Notes: generated from the sequence alone by a model not told the origin. A DNA stretch of 64,000 bases from Amygdalobacter nucleatus (GCF_029167365.1 NZ_JARFNM010000001.1:434001-498000), one strand, 5' to 3'. Positions 1 to 8,952 are shown, counted from the stretch's first letter. A program made the numbers and translations.

Positions 1-83
1 ATTCGCCATTAAGAGCCAATACTGATTGGCAATACGATTTTGACTATTATGCTAAATTGTGCGAACGAAAGAAGCACCTGTGA
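1..83 (+). CDS. 3' end of an unidentified gene, cut by the window edge
   Basis: Frame 3 is open from the window edge to a TGA at 81-83 and encodes about 26 residues rich in charged and aromatic residues (ending CERKKHL). It would be the C-terminus of a gene that starts before the window. The stretch is too short to assign a family, and it could be a chance open frame. About 60 bases separate it from the start of the broken AlbA_2 gene. Confidence 0.3.
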   Translation, partial: SPLRANTDWQYDFDYYAKLCERKKHL

Positions 84-142
84 TGCTATGATGTAGTACA
101 TATAGGGCATAGCTTTAGTTATTTATCAATTGGGAGGTTTAT

Positions 143-1533
143 GTGCTGAACAATAATCCACTTGAATCGATCTTAAAAATTGGTAAAACGATAGCCGTTG
201 AGTTCAAACGCTGTGGTAATGGCATTGAAAATGATGTGTACGAAACAGTGTGCGCTTTTTTGAATCGCTTTGGCGGTGATATATTTTGGTGTATTTGATG
301 ATGGCACAGTGCGTGGTATTCCTGAACAGGCAGCCCCAGCTTTGATTAAGAATTTCATTAGCTGCGTAAGTAATCAGAATTTATTTACACCAACTATTTA
401 TCTTGAGCCTGAAATTATGGCATATGAGGGCAAACAGATAATTCATATTCATATCGCACCTAGTGCTGAAGTTCATAGTTACAAAAAAGTAATTTATGAT
501 CGTGTTAATGATGCCGATGTTAAAGTGACAGCAACAGCCCAAATTGCCCAAATGTATATTCGCAAGCAGGCGATATTCACTGAGAAAAAGATTTATCCAT
601 ATGTGCAATGGAAGATTTGCGTTTAGATCTTTTACCTAATTTGCGAACAATGGTTAAAAACAATAGTGGGCGCTTACAGCCATGGGATAAAATGGCCGAC
701 ATAGAACTTTTGAAAAGTGCGCGTTTATACGGCATTGATCGTGTAACAGGCCAAAAAGGCTTTAATTTAGCTGCAGTTATGCTTTTAGGGAAAGATGACG
801 TTATTGCTATATAGTACCTGCCTATGTAACAGATGCAATTTTGCGTAAAGTTAATATTGATCGCTATGATGACAGAGAAATTATTAAAACTAATTTGATA
901 GATGCTTATGAGCGACTCATGGCGTTTGCGAAAAAGCATTTACCTGATAAATTTTATTTGGAGGGAGATCAACGCAAGAGATTAAGAAATATAATTACGC
1001 GAGAAATGATCACTAATACACTAATCCACCGTGAATATACAAGCTCATATCAGGCAAAATTTGTCATCGAAAAATCAAAAATGTACATTGAAAATGCTAA
1101 TCGTGCAAGTCAGGTGGATGTTTTAACGCCAGATAATCTTGAACCTAATCCTAAGAACCCGATTATTGCTGCATTTTTCCGTAATATCGGTTATGCGGCT
1201 CAATTAGGATCTGGTGTGCGTAATTTATTCAAATATTGCAAATATTATTCAGGCTCGGAACCACAATTTATAGAGGGCGACATGTTCAAGCTTGTTGTTC
1301 CGTTCTTGGTGAGCAATCAGAATTGACAGCAACTGACACCCAAGCACCCAAGCACCCAAGCTAATGATTTTGCCGAGGTGCAAATGCTTAATTATATTGA
1401 GGCCAACCCAACAGCTTCACAAAGTAAGATTGCAGAAGCGCTTGGAATAAACGTTAATACTCTTAAATCGGCAATTCGCAAATATAGAAGAAATGGAATT
1501 ATTCGCCGTGTGGGAACTTCAAGAAAGGGTTAA
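143..1533 (+). pseudogene. decayed AlbA_2 (Schlafen-type) / ATP-binding domain regulator gene
   Basis: A GTG start at 143 follows a GGGAGG site at 132-137. The gene reads in pieces: frame 2 (143-298, an AlbA_2-like start with VEFKRCGNG), frame 0 (about 270-626, FGVFDDGTVRGIP), frame 2 again (608-814, RLDLLPNLRTM) and frame 1 (811-1326, with the GHKL-like RNIITREMITNTLIHREY). After a TGA at 1324-1326 the same frame continues to 1533 with a winged-helix-like tail (SQSKIAEALGINVNTLKSAIRK). Joined, this matches the architecture of RecG-like/AlbA_2 predicted transcriptional regulators with a C-terminal ATP-binding half. Three frameshifts and one in-frame stop point to a dead gene. Sequencing error is possible, but four lesions in one gene and none in the neighbours favour true decay. 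Confidence 0.8.
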
Positions 1534-1622
1534 TGAATCGTCAACTTGAGCGAGAAAAAAGCAGAAAAATAACGAAAAACGGAGAAAAAACAAGAAAAAC
1601 TTGCTTTTCTAACAAAAACAGC

Positions 1623-1650
1623 TTGACATTTACTTTTCTTGTGTTATGCT
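1623..1650 (+). promoter_or_regulatory. sigma-A type promoter for rplM-rpsI
   Basis: A consensus TTGACA (1623-1628), a 16-base spacer and TATGCT (1645-1650) with an extended TG at 1642-1643 lie 58 bases before the rplM start. The preceding 1534-1620 stretch is a purine-rich, low-complexity spacer with no gene. Confidence 0.75.
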
Positions 1651-1707
1651 TAGGAAGTTCGTATTAGATATACGCTGTTTTATGAGAATTTATTGGAGGA
1701 TTTAGGA

Positions 1708-2136
1708 ATGAAAACTGTAGTTGCTAAACCTTTGGAATTAGAACGTAAATGGTATGTGGTTGATGCTGAGGGTAAGACCTTAGGCCGTTTAGCAACCGAA
1801 GTTGCCCGCGTTTTGATTGGCAAAGACAAGGCCATCTTTACACCTAATGTTGATTGTGGCGATTATGTTATCGTTATCAACGCTGAGAAAGTCAGCATGA
1901 CAGGTGACAAGTGGCAACAGAAAGAATATCGTCATCACTCAAATTATCCAGGCGGCTTGAAGTGCGTACGTTACGCTGATTTCATCAAGAAGCACCCAAC
2001 TCAACCAGTGGAGTTGGCAGTTAAGGGTATGCTGCCACATACTAAGCTTGGTCGCCAAATGTATCGCAAGTTGAAAGTCTATGCTGGTCCTAATCACGAG
2101 CATCAGGCACAAAAACCAGAAGAGTTGAAGTTTTAA
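1708..2136 (+). CDS. rplM: 50S ribosomal protein L13
   Basis: The 142-residue product has the usual L13 length. It opens with [20 protein letters not shown] and contains the L13 block around [18 protein letters not shown] near the C-terminus. L13 is an early-assembling 23S rRNA-binding protein of the large subunit. The ATG at 1708 is chosen because GGAGGA at 1695-1700 sits 7 bases upstream; the frame is open a few codons further but without a better site. It lies 16 bases before rpsI, the conserved rplM-rpsI pair, and both share the promoter at 1623-1650. Confidence 0.97.
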   Translation: MKTVVAKPLELERKWYVVDAEGKTLGRLATEVARVLIGKDKAIFTPNVDCGDYVIVINAEKVSMTGDKWQQKEYRHHSNYPGGLKCVRYADFIKKHPTQPVELAVKGMLPHTKLGRQMYRKLKVYAGPNHEHQAQKPEELKF

Positions 2137-2152
2137 TTTGGGGAGGTAGAAC

Positions 2153-2575
2153 ATGATTGCTAGAACATTAAAGGCCCCAAATGGCCAAGTTTATTACTAT
2201 GGTACAGGCCGTCGTAAGAATGCAGTTGCTAAGGTTCGTTTGATCGAAGGCGAAGGCAAGATCACTGTGAACGGCAAGGATATTGATGATTATTTCGGTT
2301 TGGAAACATTGAAATTGATCATCCGTCAACCATTAGAAGCTACAGCTACAGCTGGTAAGTTCGATGTTATCGCTGAAGTTACAGGCGGCGGTGTTTCAGG
2401 TCAAGCTGGTGCTATCCGTCATGGTATCGCACGTGCTCTTTGCTCCAATGATGATGCAACATTCCATACACCATTGAAGAAAGCCGGTCTCTTGACTCGT
2501 GATTCTCGTATGAAGGAACGTAAGAAGTACGGCTTGAAGAAAGCTCGTAAAGCTCCACAGTTCTCTAAACGTTAA
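2153..2575 (+). CDS. rpsI: 30S ribosomal protein S9
   Basis: The product is 140 residues, about ten longer than typical S9 because of an N-terminal extension ([15 protein letters not shown]) before the conserved [15 protein letters not shown] start. It keeps the basic C-terminus ending QFSKR, which reaches the ribosomal P site and contacts tRNA. GGGGAGG lies just upstream of the ATG. It is the second gene of the rplM-rpsI operon and is followed by an intrinsic terminator at 2598-2632. Confidence 0.97.
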   Translation: MIARTLKAPNGQVYYYGTGRRKNAVAKVRLIEGEGKITVNGKDIDDYFGLETLKLIIRQPLEATATAGKFDVIAEVTGGGVSGQAGAIRHGIARALCSNDDATFHTPLKKAGLLTRDSRMKERKKYGLKKARKAPQFSKR

Positions 2576-2597
2576 GAGTCGTTGGATTGCTATCAAC

Positions 2598-2632
2598 AAA
2601 GACCGCAAATGCTTCGGCTTAGCGGTCTTTTT
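2598..2632 (+). terminator. intrinsic terminator after rpsI
   Basis: AAAGACCGC pairs with GCGGTCTTT; the loop contains a small GC-TTCG-GC mini-hairpin, and a run of T follows. It ends the ribosomal protein operon 30 bases before proS. Confidence 0.85.
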
Positions 2633-2662
2633 CATACAGTTAAAGCTGTAAGGAGAATGACA

Positions 2663-4519
2663 ATGAAATTGAGATTAAGTAAAGCTTATTTTCCGACTTT
2701 ACGTGAAACAGTGCGTGATGAAGATTCAGTGAGTGGCAATCTCCTAGTCCGTGCTGGCTATATCAGAAAAGTAGGTGCTGGTATCTACACACTGTTGCCT
2801 TTGGGACATCGTATTTGCCAAAAGATTGAAGACATTGTGCGTGAAGAGATGGATGCAATTGGCAGTCAGGAACTCATTATGCCTGTGCTTGTGCCAAGTG
2901 AAGTGTACGCTTCAGCTGGCCGCTTGAATAATTTCGGACCTTCTATTTTTCAGTTAAAAGATCGCTACGGCAAGGATTATGTACTAGGCCCTACGCATGA
3001 GGAGTTATTCACTGAAGCTTGTAAGCAGGCTGTTACCTCTTATAAGGATTTGCCGCTTTCCCTTTATCAGATTCAGACAAAGTTTCGTGATGAACCACGT
3101 CCTCGTTTTGGATTAATTCGTGTCAGGCAATTTGTTATGAAAGATTCGTATACTTTTGCTAGAGATTTAGATGGCTTGCATGAACAATACATGGAAATGT
3201 TCGAAGCATACAAACGAATTTTCGATCGCCTAGGTTTGAATTATGCGATTGTGCGGGCAGATACGGGTATAATGGGTGGCTTGTTGTCTGAAGAATTTCA
3301 AGCTCTTTGTCCTATAGGTGAAGATATTGTTGTTTATGAGCCAATATCTAACTATGCTTCCAACTTGGAAGTAGCTAATTGCTTAGCTTCGGTTGAAGAT
3401 AATGCTGTTTGTGAGTTAGGGGGCGAAAAGCAATCTCTGCTTTCAACACCAGGTACACATACGATTGACGAGCTTAAAGTTGACTTTAATATCGCACCTA
3501 AAGCAACCATTAAGACCCTTATCTATGAGGTAAATAAGGACGATTCTGATAAGCCGGAATATGTGGCAGTTTTAGTGCGTGGTGATCGTGAACTCAACGA
3601 AACTAAGTTAGTTAAATTATTGCATGCCCAAAGTGTAGAATTAGCTAGCGAAGAAAAAGTTAGAGAATATGCGCATGCTAATATCGGTTCGGTTGGTCCA
3701 TTTGGCCTTGAATTGCCGTTAATTTTGGATCAAGAAACTCTGTTCATGGATAACTTCGTTGTAGGTGCAAATGTCGAAGAGCATCATTTGATTCATTGTA
3801 GCTGGGCAGCTTTAGCTGATGTAGATAGCTTGAAACAAGCAGTTTTGAATAAGTTACAATTAGCATCTGCACAAGCTTTAGATACAGAAGCTAAGCAAGC
3901 TTTGTTAGCTACTTTACCTATGTCTGTTGGCAAGATAACAGTTGCTGATATTCGCCAAATTGCTGAAGGTGATCTCTGTGAAAATGGACAGGGTAGAGTT
4001 AAGTTTGAGCATGGCGTTGAGGTTGGTAATACTTTCAAACTTGGTCACAAGTATTCTGAAGCTTTAGGTTTGACTTATATTGATGAGAATAATCAGCGTC
4101 AATTAGTTGAGATGGGCAGTTATGGTATTGGTATTGGACGTAGCTTGGCTGCTATGGTTGAGCAAAATCATAGTGAAAATGGTTTGCTCTGGCCTAAGCA
4201 TTTAGCCCCAATTCAAGTGGCAGTTGTGGTTGTCAATAATAAAAATGCTGAACAGATGCAAGTAGCTGAGCAGCTTTACGATGAACTTGGTGAAATGGGC
4301 TTGGACATCATCCTGGATGATCGTAAAGAAAGAGCTGGCGTTAAGTTCAATGATATGGAGCTAGTTGGCGCTTATTGCCGTATCACTGTTGGCCGTAGTA
4401 TCGGTGATGGTATGGTGGAAGTGAAGCTGACAGGCTCAGATTTAACAGAAGCTGAGATGCAGGTAAAATTAGTGCCGATTAATGAAGTTACTGATTTAGT
4501 TAAGCATGTGTTTGCCTAA
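2663..4519 (+). CDS. proS: prolyl-tRNA synthetase (bacterial type, with editing domain)
   Basis: This 618-residue class II aminoacyl-tRNA synthetase charges tRNA-Pro. The N-terminal catalytic part carries GPTHEELFTEACK and FRDEPRPRFGLIRVRQF (motif 2). A YbaK-like editing insertion of about 180 residues follows from around residue 225 (for example VRGDRELNETKLVKLL), which removes mischarged alanine. Motif 3 is MGSYGIGIGRSLAAMVEQ, and the C-terminus is an anticodon-binding domain. The open frame extends upstream, but ATG 2663 is preferred because AGGAGA at 2651-2656 is 6 bases before it. The gene is transcribed alone downstream of the rpsI terminator. Confidence 0.96.
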   Translation: MKLRLSKAYFPTLRETVRDEDSVSGNLLVRAGYIRKVGAGIYTLLPLGHRICQKIEDIVREEMDAIGSQELIMPVLVPSEVYASAGRLNNFGPSIFQLKDRYGKDYVLGPTHEELFTEACKQAVTSYKDLPLSLYQIQTKFRDEPRPRFGLIRVRQFVMKDSYTFARDLDGLHEQYMEMFEAYKRIFDRLGLNYAIVRADTGIMGGLLSEEFQALCPIGEDIVVYEPISNYASNLEVANCLASVEDNAVCELGGEKQSLLSTPGTHTIDELKVDFNIAPKATIKTLIYEVNKDDSDKPEYVAVLVRGDRELNETKLVKLLHAQSVELASEEKVREYAHANIGSVGPFGLELPLILDQETLFMDNFVVGANVEEHHLIHCSWAALADVDSLKQAVLNKLQLASAQALDTEAKQALLATLPMSVGKITVADIRQIAEGDLCENGQGRVKFEHGVEVGNTFKLGHKYSEALGLTYIDENNQRQLVEMGSYGIGIGRSLAAMVEQNHSENGLLWPKHLAPIQVAVVVVNNKNAEQMQVAEQLYDELGEMGLDIILDDRKERAGVKFNDMELVGAYCRITVGRSIGDGMVEVKLTGSDLTEAEMQVKLVPINEVTDLVKHVFA

Positions 4520-4589
4520 TTTATACCTAAAGAAAAAACAGTAAGAAGAGGCCCGTTTTTCAGTGAGAGATATGTACCAAGAAATCTGG

Positions 4590-5165
4590 ACAAATATCTA
4601 ATTAGACTGAACACATGGATGCCAATCTGTATTTTACAGGTGGCATCCATTTTGTTTTGTACCGGATTCTTTCATTGTTGTAATAATGTATATATACTTG
4701 TCAATTGCATTCGAGAAGTCCTTAAATGAAGCATATTCTTCCTCATAGCCATAATAATCTCATTTTCAAACACCCAAAGAATGTCTCATGCAGTTGTCTA
4801 TACAGTTGCCTCTGCGAGACATTGACTGTATGATTTCTCTGCTTTTCAGTTCTTGGCGATAATACTTATGTTGGTATTGCCACCCTTGGTCTGAATGAAA
4901 TATTAAGCCTTCTAATGAGCTAAATTACTTAAATGCCGTATTTAACATACTTTTAATCTGATACATATTTGGACTTGTCGAAAGATTATATGAAATAATT
5001 TCATTTGTGAACATATCAAGACACTTTCCCAAGTGAAGTTGAACTGTGATACATCCGTCGTCCATTTCTGAAGTGGTGCTGTTGCTGTAAAATCTCTGTT
5101 TATTATGTTTGGTGCTATTTTGCCTATTTCGCCCATACATGAATGACACTTTTCTTTTAACATTC
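4590..5165 (-). pseudogene. IS3-family (IS150-like) orfB transposase remnant
   Basis: Read on the minus strand from 5165 downward, this shows fragments of the IS3 orfB integrase: GEIGKIAPNIINRDFTATAP, then DVSQF (first catalytic Asp region), LDMFTNEIISYNLSTSPN, HSDQGWQYQHKYYRQ (second Asp) and SMSRRGNCIDNC, and finally shifted pieces matching the FxNEI glutamate region and the NAIDKYI tail. At least three frameshifts and internal stops separate the blocks, and the N-terminal half and orfA are missing. No intact terminal inverted repeat is evident. It abuts an IS256-type remnant on the opposite strand, so one element probably inserted into or recombined with the other. Confidence 0.85.
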
Positions 5166-5169
5166 CATC

Positions 5170-5709
5170 ATGGATACCTGCAGAAAATGCTACAGATTTG
5201 TACGCTTGTCCCAGCAAATTAATGCCAGAAATCAAAGGGAAATTGCGTGATATGTATGAAGCGCCAAGCATAGAAGATTGCCTGCAAAGAAAATAAAAAC
5301 TACTAGAAAAGTATTCCAAAACAGCTCCAAAAGCAATGGAAATTCTAGATAGGGGCTGGTTAGATATAGTGTCAGTATACGCATTAGCAGAAGTATTACG
5401 TAAGAAGCTAAGAACATCAAATATGGTAGAACGGTTAAATGAAGAAGTAAAACGCCGTGAGCGAGTGATAAGAATATTTCCTAATATAGGGAGCATTTTA
5501 AGGATACTGGGGTCAATATTGATAGATGAAAATGAAAAATGGTCACAGAGAAAATATCTAGATACGAGTGTTCTAAAGAAATTTGAACTAGAAAGATTAG
5601 TCGAAGTAACTGAGAAGCAGTTAGCAACACTAGAAGTTAAAAACCAAGGCGACGTTATCGCCTAATTGTTTATTAACTGGAAGGAATTTACACCAACTTT
5701 CTTGACGCA
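5170..5709 (+). pseudogene. IS256-family (Mutator-type) transposase remnant
   Basis: The C-terminal third of an IS256-family DDE transposase is readable on the plus strand. The blocks are KLRDMYEAPSIEDCLQRK, a stop, then KYSKTAPKAMEILDRGW and finally LRTSNMVERLNEEVKRRERV followed by IRIFPN and KWSQRKYLDT, ending at TAA 5663-5665. The stretch 5686-5709 (TTTACACCAACTTTCTTGAC) resembles the terminal repeat of this family. Everything upstream of about 5170, including the first catalytic aspartates, has been replaced by the IS3 remnant. It is inactive by truncation and an internal stop. Confidence 0.88.
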
Positions 5710-5710
5710 A

Positions 5711-5785
5711 ACGATAATAGTTGTTTACGGTGTTGTGCTTGCTTCCGTGACAATCTATATCTTATTCAAGCACCAAACAGCTTAA
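5711..5785 (+). pseudogene. possible C-terminal membrane-helix fragment beyond the IS256 end
   Basis: Immediately after the IS256 terminal sequence, 24 codons encode a hydrophobic helix (TIIVVYGVVLASVTIYILF) and a KHQTA tail before TAA at 5783-5785. This looks like the stump of a membrane protein gene interrupted by the insertion. It is too short to identify and could be chance. The rest of the stretch to 5887 shows nothing I can name. Confidence 0.25.
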
Positions 5786-5887
5786 TTTAAGAAATTGATC
5801 GAGGGTTATATTGAGAGGTTGCTGTCTGGATAGTTGTAAAAACTTGTTTCCAATCAAAAATCAAAGTAAAAGACTTGATTTACTTAC

Positions 5888-5915
5888 TTAACATTTTCTT
5901 TAGAACTGTTATACT
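5888..5915 (+). promoter_or_regulatory. promoter of the TPP riboswitch-thiT unit
   Basis: TTAACA (5888-5893), a 16-base spacer and TATACT (5910-5915) with an extended TG at 5907-5908 sit about 25 bases before the riboswitch. Confidence 0.6.
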
Positions 5916-5939
5916 TTAGATGTTAATCAAAAACACGAC

Positions 5940-6021
5940 GTTATGGTATGGGAGCTATTAGCTGAGACGCAAGGACCATCATTACCTGATCCGGATAATA
6001 CCGGCGGAGGGAATTCATAAC
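5940..6021 (+). promoter_or_regulatory. TPP (THI-box) riboswitch
   Basis: The conserved thiamine pyrophosphate aptamer blocks are present in order: GGGAGC at 5950-5955, CTGAGA at 5962-5967, CCTGATCCGGATAATACC at 5985-6002 and GGAGGGAA at 6006-6013. They are closed by a P1 stem of GTTATG (5940-5945) with CATAAC (6016-6021). It precedes the predicted thiamine transporter gene thiT by 108 bases. The expression platform is not obvious. AAGGAC inside the aptamer (5971-5976) could pair with GTCCTT just before a T-run at 6055-6064, which would make a ligand-dependent terminator switch possible, but this is inference. Confidence 0.95.
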
Positions 6022-6129
6022 TTAACAATAGTTTTACTCTTGTTAGGCGGAATTGTCCTTTTTCCCAGTTGAGATATTTAGCAAACTCTCTGGCGTTGTG
6101 AAATCAACGATTAGAGAAAGAGGTTTTCC

Positions 6130-6708
6130 ATGCCTGAACAGGAACAGAAGTCCGTTAAACGTTTTGATATTGCTACGATTGCTGAAGCTGGCATCATGTT
6201 GGCTTTAGCTGTAGTTTTGAATGCTATCACATTCTATGAAATGCCAAATGGTGGCTCAATTAGCTTATTTGGTTACTTGCCATTATTTATTTTCGCTATT
6301 CGGCATGGCTTTAGCAAAGGTATATTGTTAGGCGCAATTTATGGCTTGATCGACTTCATTATGAAACCATTCTTCGTTAATGTTGCGCAATTCCTCATTG
6401 ACTACATTTTGGCTTATGGTAGCCTTGGTATTGCCGGCTTGGCATATAGCTTTAACAAGAAAATGCCTAAATTGAACGACATGCGCATCAATCCAGCTAA
6501 TGTTGCTTTCTGCCTTTTAGCTGGCTTAGTTCGTATCGCTTTTGCCGTTATTTCAGGTATTGCCTTCTATGCAGAGGGTAAGCCATTCTGGCCAGCTTTC
6601 GATTTCAGCTTTGCCTACAACTTCCCATATGGCATCGTGAACACATTATTGGCTATTTTGGGCGTGATCATCTTACAACCAGTATTGAAGCGCTTTATTC
6701 GCAAATAA
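6130..6708 (+). CDS. thiT: ECF transporter S component, thiamine-specific (ThiT)
   Basis: The 192-residue protein has about six hydrophobic segments and the ThiT-type signature PNGGSISLFGYLPLFIFAIR followed by G..YGLIDFI near residues 40-80, with conserved aromatic residues in the last third (FAYNFPYGIVNT). ThiT binds thiamine outside the membrane and works with the shared energising module EcfA-EcfA'-EcfT, which is not in this window. The TPP riboswitch directly upstream supports thiamine as substrate and predicts shut-off when the cofactor is plentiful. The ATG is preceded by AGAGG at 6119-6123. It appears to be a single-gene unit. Confidence 0.92.
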   Translation: MPEQEQKSVKRFDIATIAEAGIMLALAVVLNAITFYEMPNGGSISLFGYLPLFIFAIRHGFSKGILLGAIYGLIDFIMKPFFVNVAQFLIDYILAYGSLGIAGLAYSFNKKMPKLNDMRINPANVAFCLLAGLVRIAFAVISGIAFYAEGKPFWPAFDFSFAYNFPYGIVNTLLAILGVIILQPVLKRFIRK

Positions 6709-6731
6709 TTATTAATTAGCTAGTTCTCTTG

Positions 6732-6773
6732 AGCAGGTTGAGCTTATTAAACATAACTTGGCCTGCTTATTTA
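6732..6773 (+). terminator. weak hairpin after thiT
   Basis: AGCAGG (6732-6737) can pair with CCTGCT (6762-6767), followed by an AT-rich TATTTAT. The loop is long and the T-run is interrupted, so this is only a candidate terminator. Confidence 0.35.
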
Positions 6774-6875
6774 TGCTTTGAGGTAGAAATAATTTACAGC
6801 AACTTTTATCTCGTTTAAGTGCTAAGGCGAGCTTTTGTGGTATCATTAAGACCTAGTTAAGCAAGGGAGTTTTAC

Positions 6876-7808
6876 ATGCGACGCTATCGACGTTTACTAA
6901 TTACAGCCATTGTAACTTTTGTTTTGTTGTTTGTCCTGCAGATAGTTAGAGTCGGGATTAATCACGGCTTTGCAGATTATTTGCAAGCGAAGTACCCGAA
7001 GCAGGAGTTTAAGCTAGCCAGCCCAGTCATTCGCTTGTTTCCGTTGCGCTATGAGTTGCAAGTATATGCCCCTGATAGCCAAGTTAAGTTTTTAGCTAAA
7101 TCTATTTTTAGTTTGCGCAAATCTACTGCCAAAGCTGATGCCAAAGAGGCTGCCAAAAAAGATATAGCAGAAGCAACACCGACGGCCTTAGCCTTTGAAC
7201 ATATTTATACAGACAATTATTTGGCTCAGAAACAAGCCAAGGATGTTTACGAACAATTAAGTCCAATTTTGGATAGTCGTGATTATCGCAGCTTGATTGA
7301 ACGTTATTCAATTCAAGTTAATCAGGCAGTTTCAATTGATGGTGAAGATGCCAAAGAGCCTGAACAAGCTCGTTTGTTGCTTCGCTTCAGAAAACAAGTC
7401 AAAGACAAAGCAAGTATGACAGCTAGTATCGTCAAGTTAATTGGCGATTTGCAGAAACTCAATGCCCCGGCTTTAGGCGCAATTTATTGTGAATCTTCTG
7501 TTTTGCCACGGACGGACGAAAGCTTCCAAGAGCTTAAAATTCCAGCTCAAACTTGGCAAAAAACGAAGGAAGTTGCAAGTAGCAAGCCAAAGGCAAGTGG
7601 CGATATGGTAGGTGAGACGGAAGCTTTGCCAACAGAAGTAGTGGCCAGCGGCTACAAGTACAATTATTTTTGTTATGTGTTTAATTACAATTTAGCTTTT
7701 ACCAAACTTGATGAGAATTTAATTACTAACGGTTTACGCATACAAGAATTAGGCGGTGAAAATCTCGAACGTTTCAAACGTACTTGGCATTACAATTACA
7801 ATGCTTAA
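6876..7808 (+). CDS. membrane-anchored protein with YfjL-like N-terminal domain
   Basis: The 310-residue product starts with a basic tail and one transmembrane segment (about residues 7-25, LITAIVTFVLLFVLQIV). The rest is hydrophilic and presumably outside the membrane. Residues 35-75 (YLQAKYPKQEF ... YELQVYAPDS) recall the YfjL-like domain of Firmicute surface proteins of unknown function. A low-complexity Ala/Lys stretch lies near residues 83-105, and the C-terminus is rich in Tyr and Asn. No catalytic motif is evident. AAGGGAG precedes the ATG. It lies 31 bases upstream of the small basic protein gene and may begin the tmk-to-rimI transcription run. Function unknown. Confidence 0.75.
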   Translation: MRRYRRLLITAIVTFVLLFVLQIVRVGINHGFADYLQAKYPKQEFKLASPVIRLFPLRYELQVYAPDSQVKFLAKSIFSLRKSTAKADAKEAAKKDIAEATPTALAFEHIYTDNYLAQKQAKDVYEQLSPILDSRDYRSLIERYSIQVNQAVSIDGEDAKEPEQARLLLRFRKQVKDKASMTASIVKLIGDLQKLNAPALGAIYCESSVLPRTDESFQELKIPAQTWQKTKEVASSKPKASGDMVGETEALPTEVVASGYKYNYFCYVFNYNLAFTKLDENLITNGLRIQELGGENLERFKRTWHYNYNA

Positions 7809-7839
7809 GTTGCTTAAATAGTGGGTGAATAGGAGAATT

Positions 7840-8211
7840 ATGAGTAAAGAGACAACTTTGGCCAATAGTGACAAAAAGAATCGACCATATTATCACAAAA
7901 ATTTCAAACGCCAAAATCAAAGCGAAAATGGCGAAAAAGTTGAGCGCAAATTCAATTGTGAAAATCGTAAGCGCCGTTTTAACGCTTCTTCTAATGCGGA
8001 AGAAACGAATACAACTGTTGTAGAGGGCGCAAAGCGACAAGATAATAACCGTGATAACCCCCGTAGGGAACGCAATTATAGGAATCGCCGTAACCGTGAG
8101 CATCAGAATCATGAGAGTTTGGCGGATATTAAGCAAGACATAGTTCGTTTGGAGAAGGAAATTAAGCTCTCGATTGCCGAATTACAAGCAGTGGAGATAA
8201 GTTTTAGTTAA
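7840..8211 (+). CDS. small basic, disordered protein with C-terminal coiled coil
   Basis: The 123-residue product is dominated by Lys, Arg, Asn, Glu and Gln. The first 95 residues look disordered, with an Arg/Asn-rich patch (RRERNYRNRRNREHQN). The last 30 residues form a short amphipathic coiled coil (LADIKQDIVRLEKEIKLSI). AGGAGA at 7831-7836 selects ATG 7840 over the open codons upstream. The stop codon is 2 bases before the tmk start, so translation of the two is probably coupled. The composition suggests nucleic acid or protein binding, but I recognise no family. Homologous genes in this position would need a search. Confidence 0.7.
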   Translation: MSKETTLANSDKKNRPYYHKNFKRQNQSENGEKVERKFNCENRKRRFNASSNAEETNTTVVEGAKRQDNNRDNPRRERNYRNRRNREHQNHESLADIKQDIVRLEKEIKLSIAELQAVEISFS

Positions 8212-8213
8212 TT

Positions 8214-8873
8214 ATGTTAGCACAAAAAGCACTGTTGATTAATTTTGAAGGCATCGATGGGGCGGGTAAAAGTACGCAGATTGATGCTTTTTGCCAATTT
8301 TTAGAGGAAAATGGTTTAAGCTATATACGCTTGCGTGAGCCTGGTGGTACAGTGCTAGGCGAAAAAATTCGCAGTATTTTGAAAGATGCAGATCCCAATT
8401 TGCAAATTGCCGATTTAGCCGAGTTACTCTTGTTTTCAGCGGCGCGTGTAGAGCTTATTCAAGAAAAAATTAAGCCAGCTTTGGCTGATAAGCAGATTGT
8501 AGTTTTAGATCGCTTCATTGACAGCACCTTAGCATATCAAGGCGGTGGGCGCAAGCTTGACTATCAGACAGTTGAAGCTATCTGCCATTTGGTCTTAGGT
8601 AATTTGGCGATTGATCGAACTTATTATATTGATTTGGACCGTGAGACAGCTAGAGAACGCTTGAAGAAGAGTGCGACTTTTAGCGAAGATCGACTTGATT
8701 TAATTGATGATCTTGATTTTTGGCAGCAAATTCGTGACGTTTATCATAAATTAGCGCAAACAGAGAGAAGTAACGGCCAAGCCCGCTATCTTTGCCTGGA
8801 TGCCAAACAGTCAATTCAAGAATTACAAGCTAAGATCCAAGCAGATTTTTTTGATTTGTTAGCCCACAAATAA
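8214..8873 (+). CDS. tmk: thymidylate kinase (dTMP kinase)
   Basis: The 219-residue enzyme phosphorylates dTMP to dTDP. It has the P-loop FEGIDGAGKSTQ near residues 11-22, the LREPGGT motif for the substrate, DRFIDSTLAYQGGG near residues 98-111, and a LID region rich in basic residues after DLDRETARERL. The length is normal. It starts 2 bases after the preceding gene, and its usual Firmicute neighbours darA, holB and ricT follow. Confidence 0.96.
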   Translation: MLAQKALLINFEGIDGAGKSTQIDAFCQFLEENGLSYIRLREPGGTVLGEKIRSILKDADPNLQIADLAELLLFSAARVELIQEKIKPALADKQIVVLDRFIDSTLAYQGGGRKLDYQTVEAICHLVLGNLAIDRTYYIDLDRETARERLKKSATFSEDRLDLIDDLDFWQQIRDVYHKLAQTERSNGQARYLCLDAKQSIQELQAKIQADFFDLLAHK

Positions 8874-8952
8874 GTGGATGCATAATTTCAGCTAGTTTAG
8901 CAAATATGTTAAAATAATAAAAAATAGCTGTCGTTATGAATGGAGGTGCTGA

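Noticed and set aside
1330-1362. Short CAAGCACC tandem repeat as a regulatory array
   Set aside because: It lies inside the decayed coding frame and encodes a Pro/Ser/Thr linker; low-complexity coding sequence explains it.
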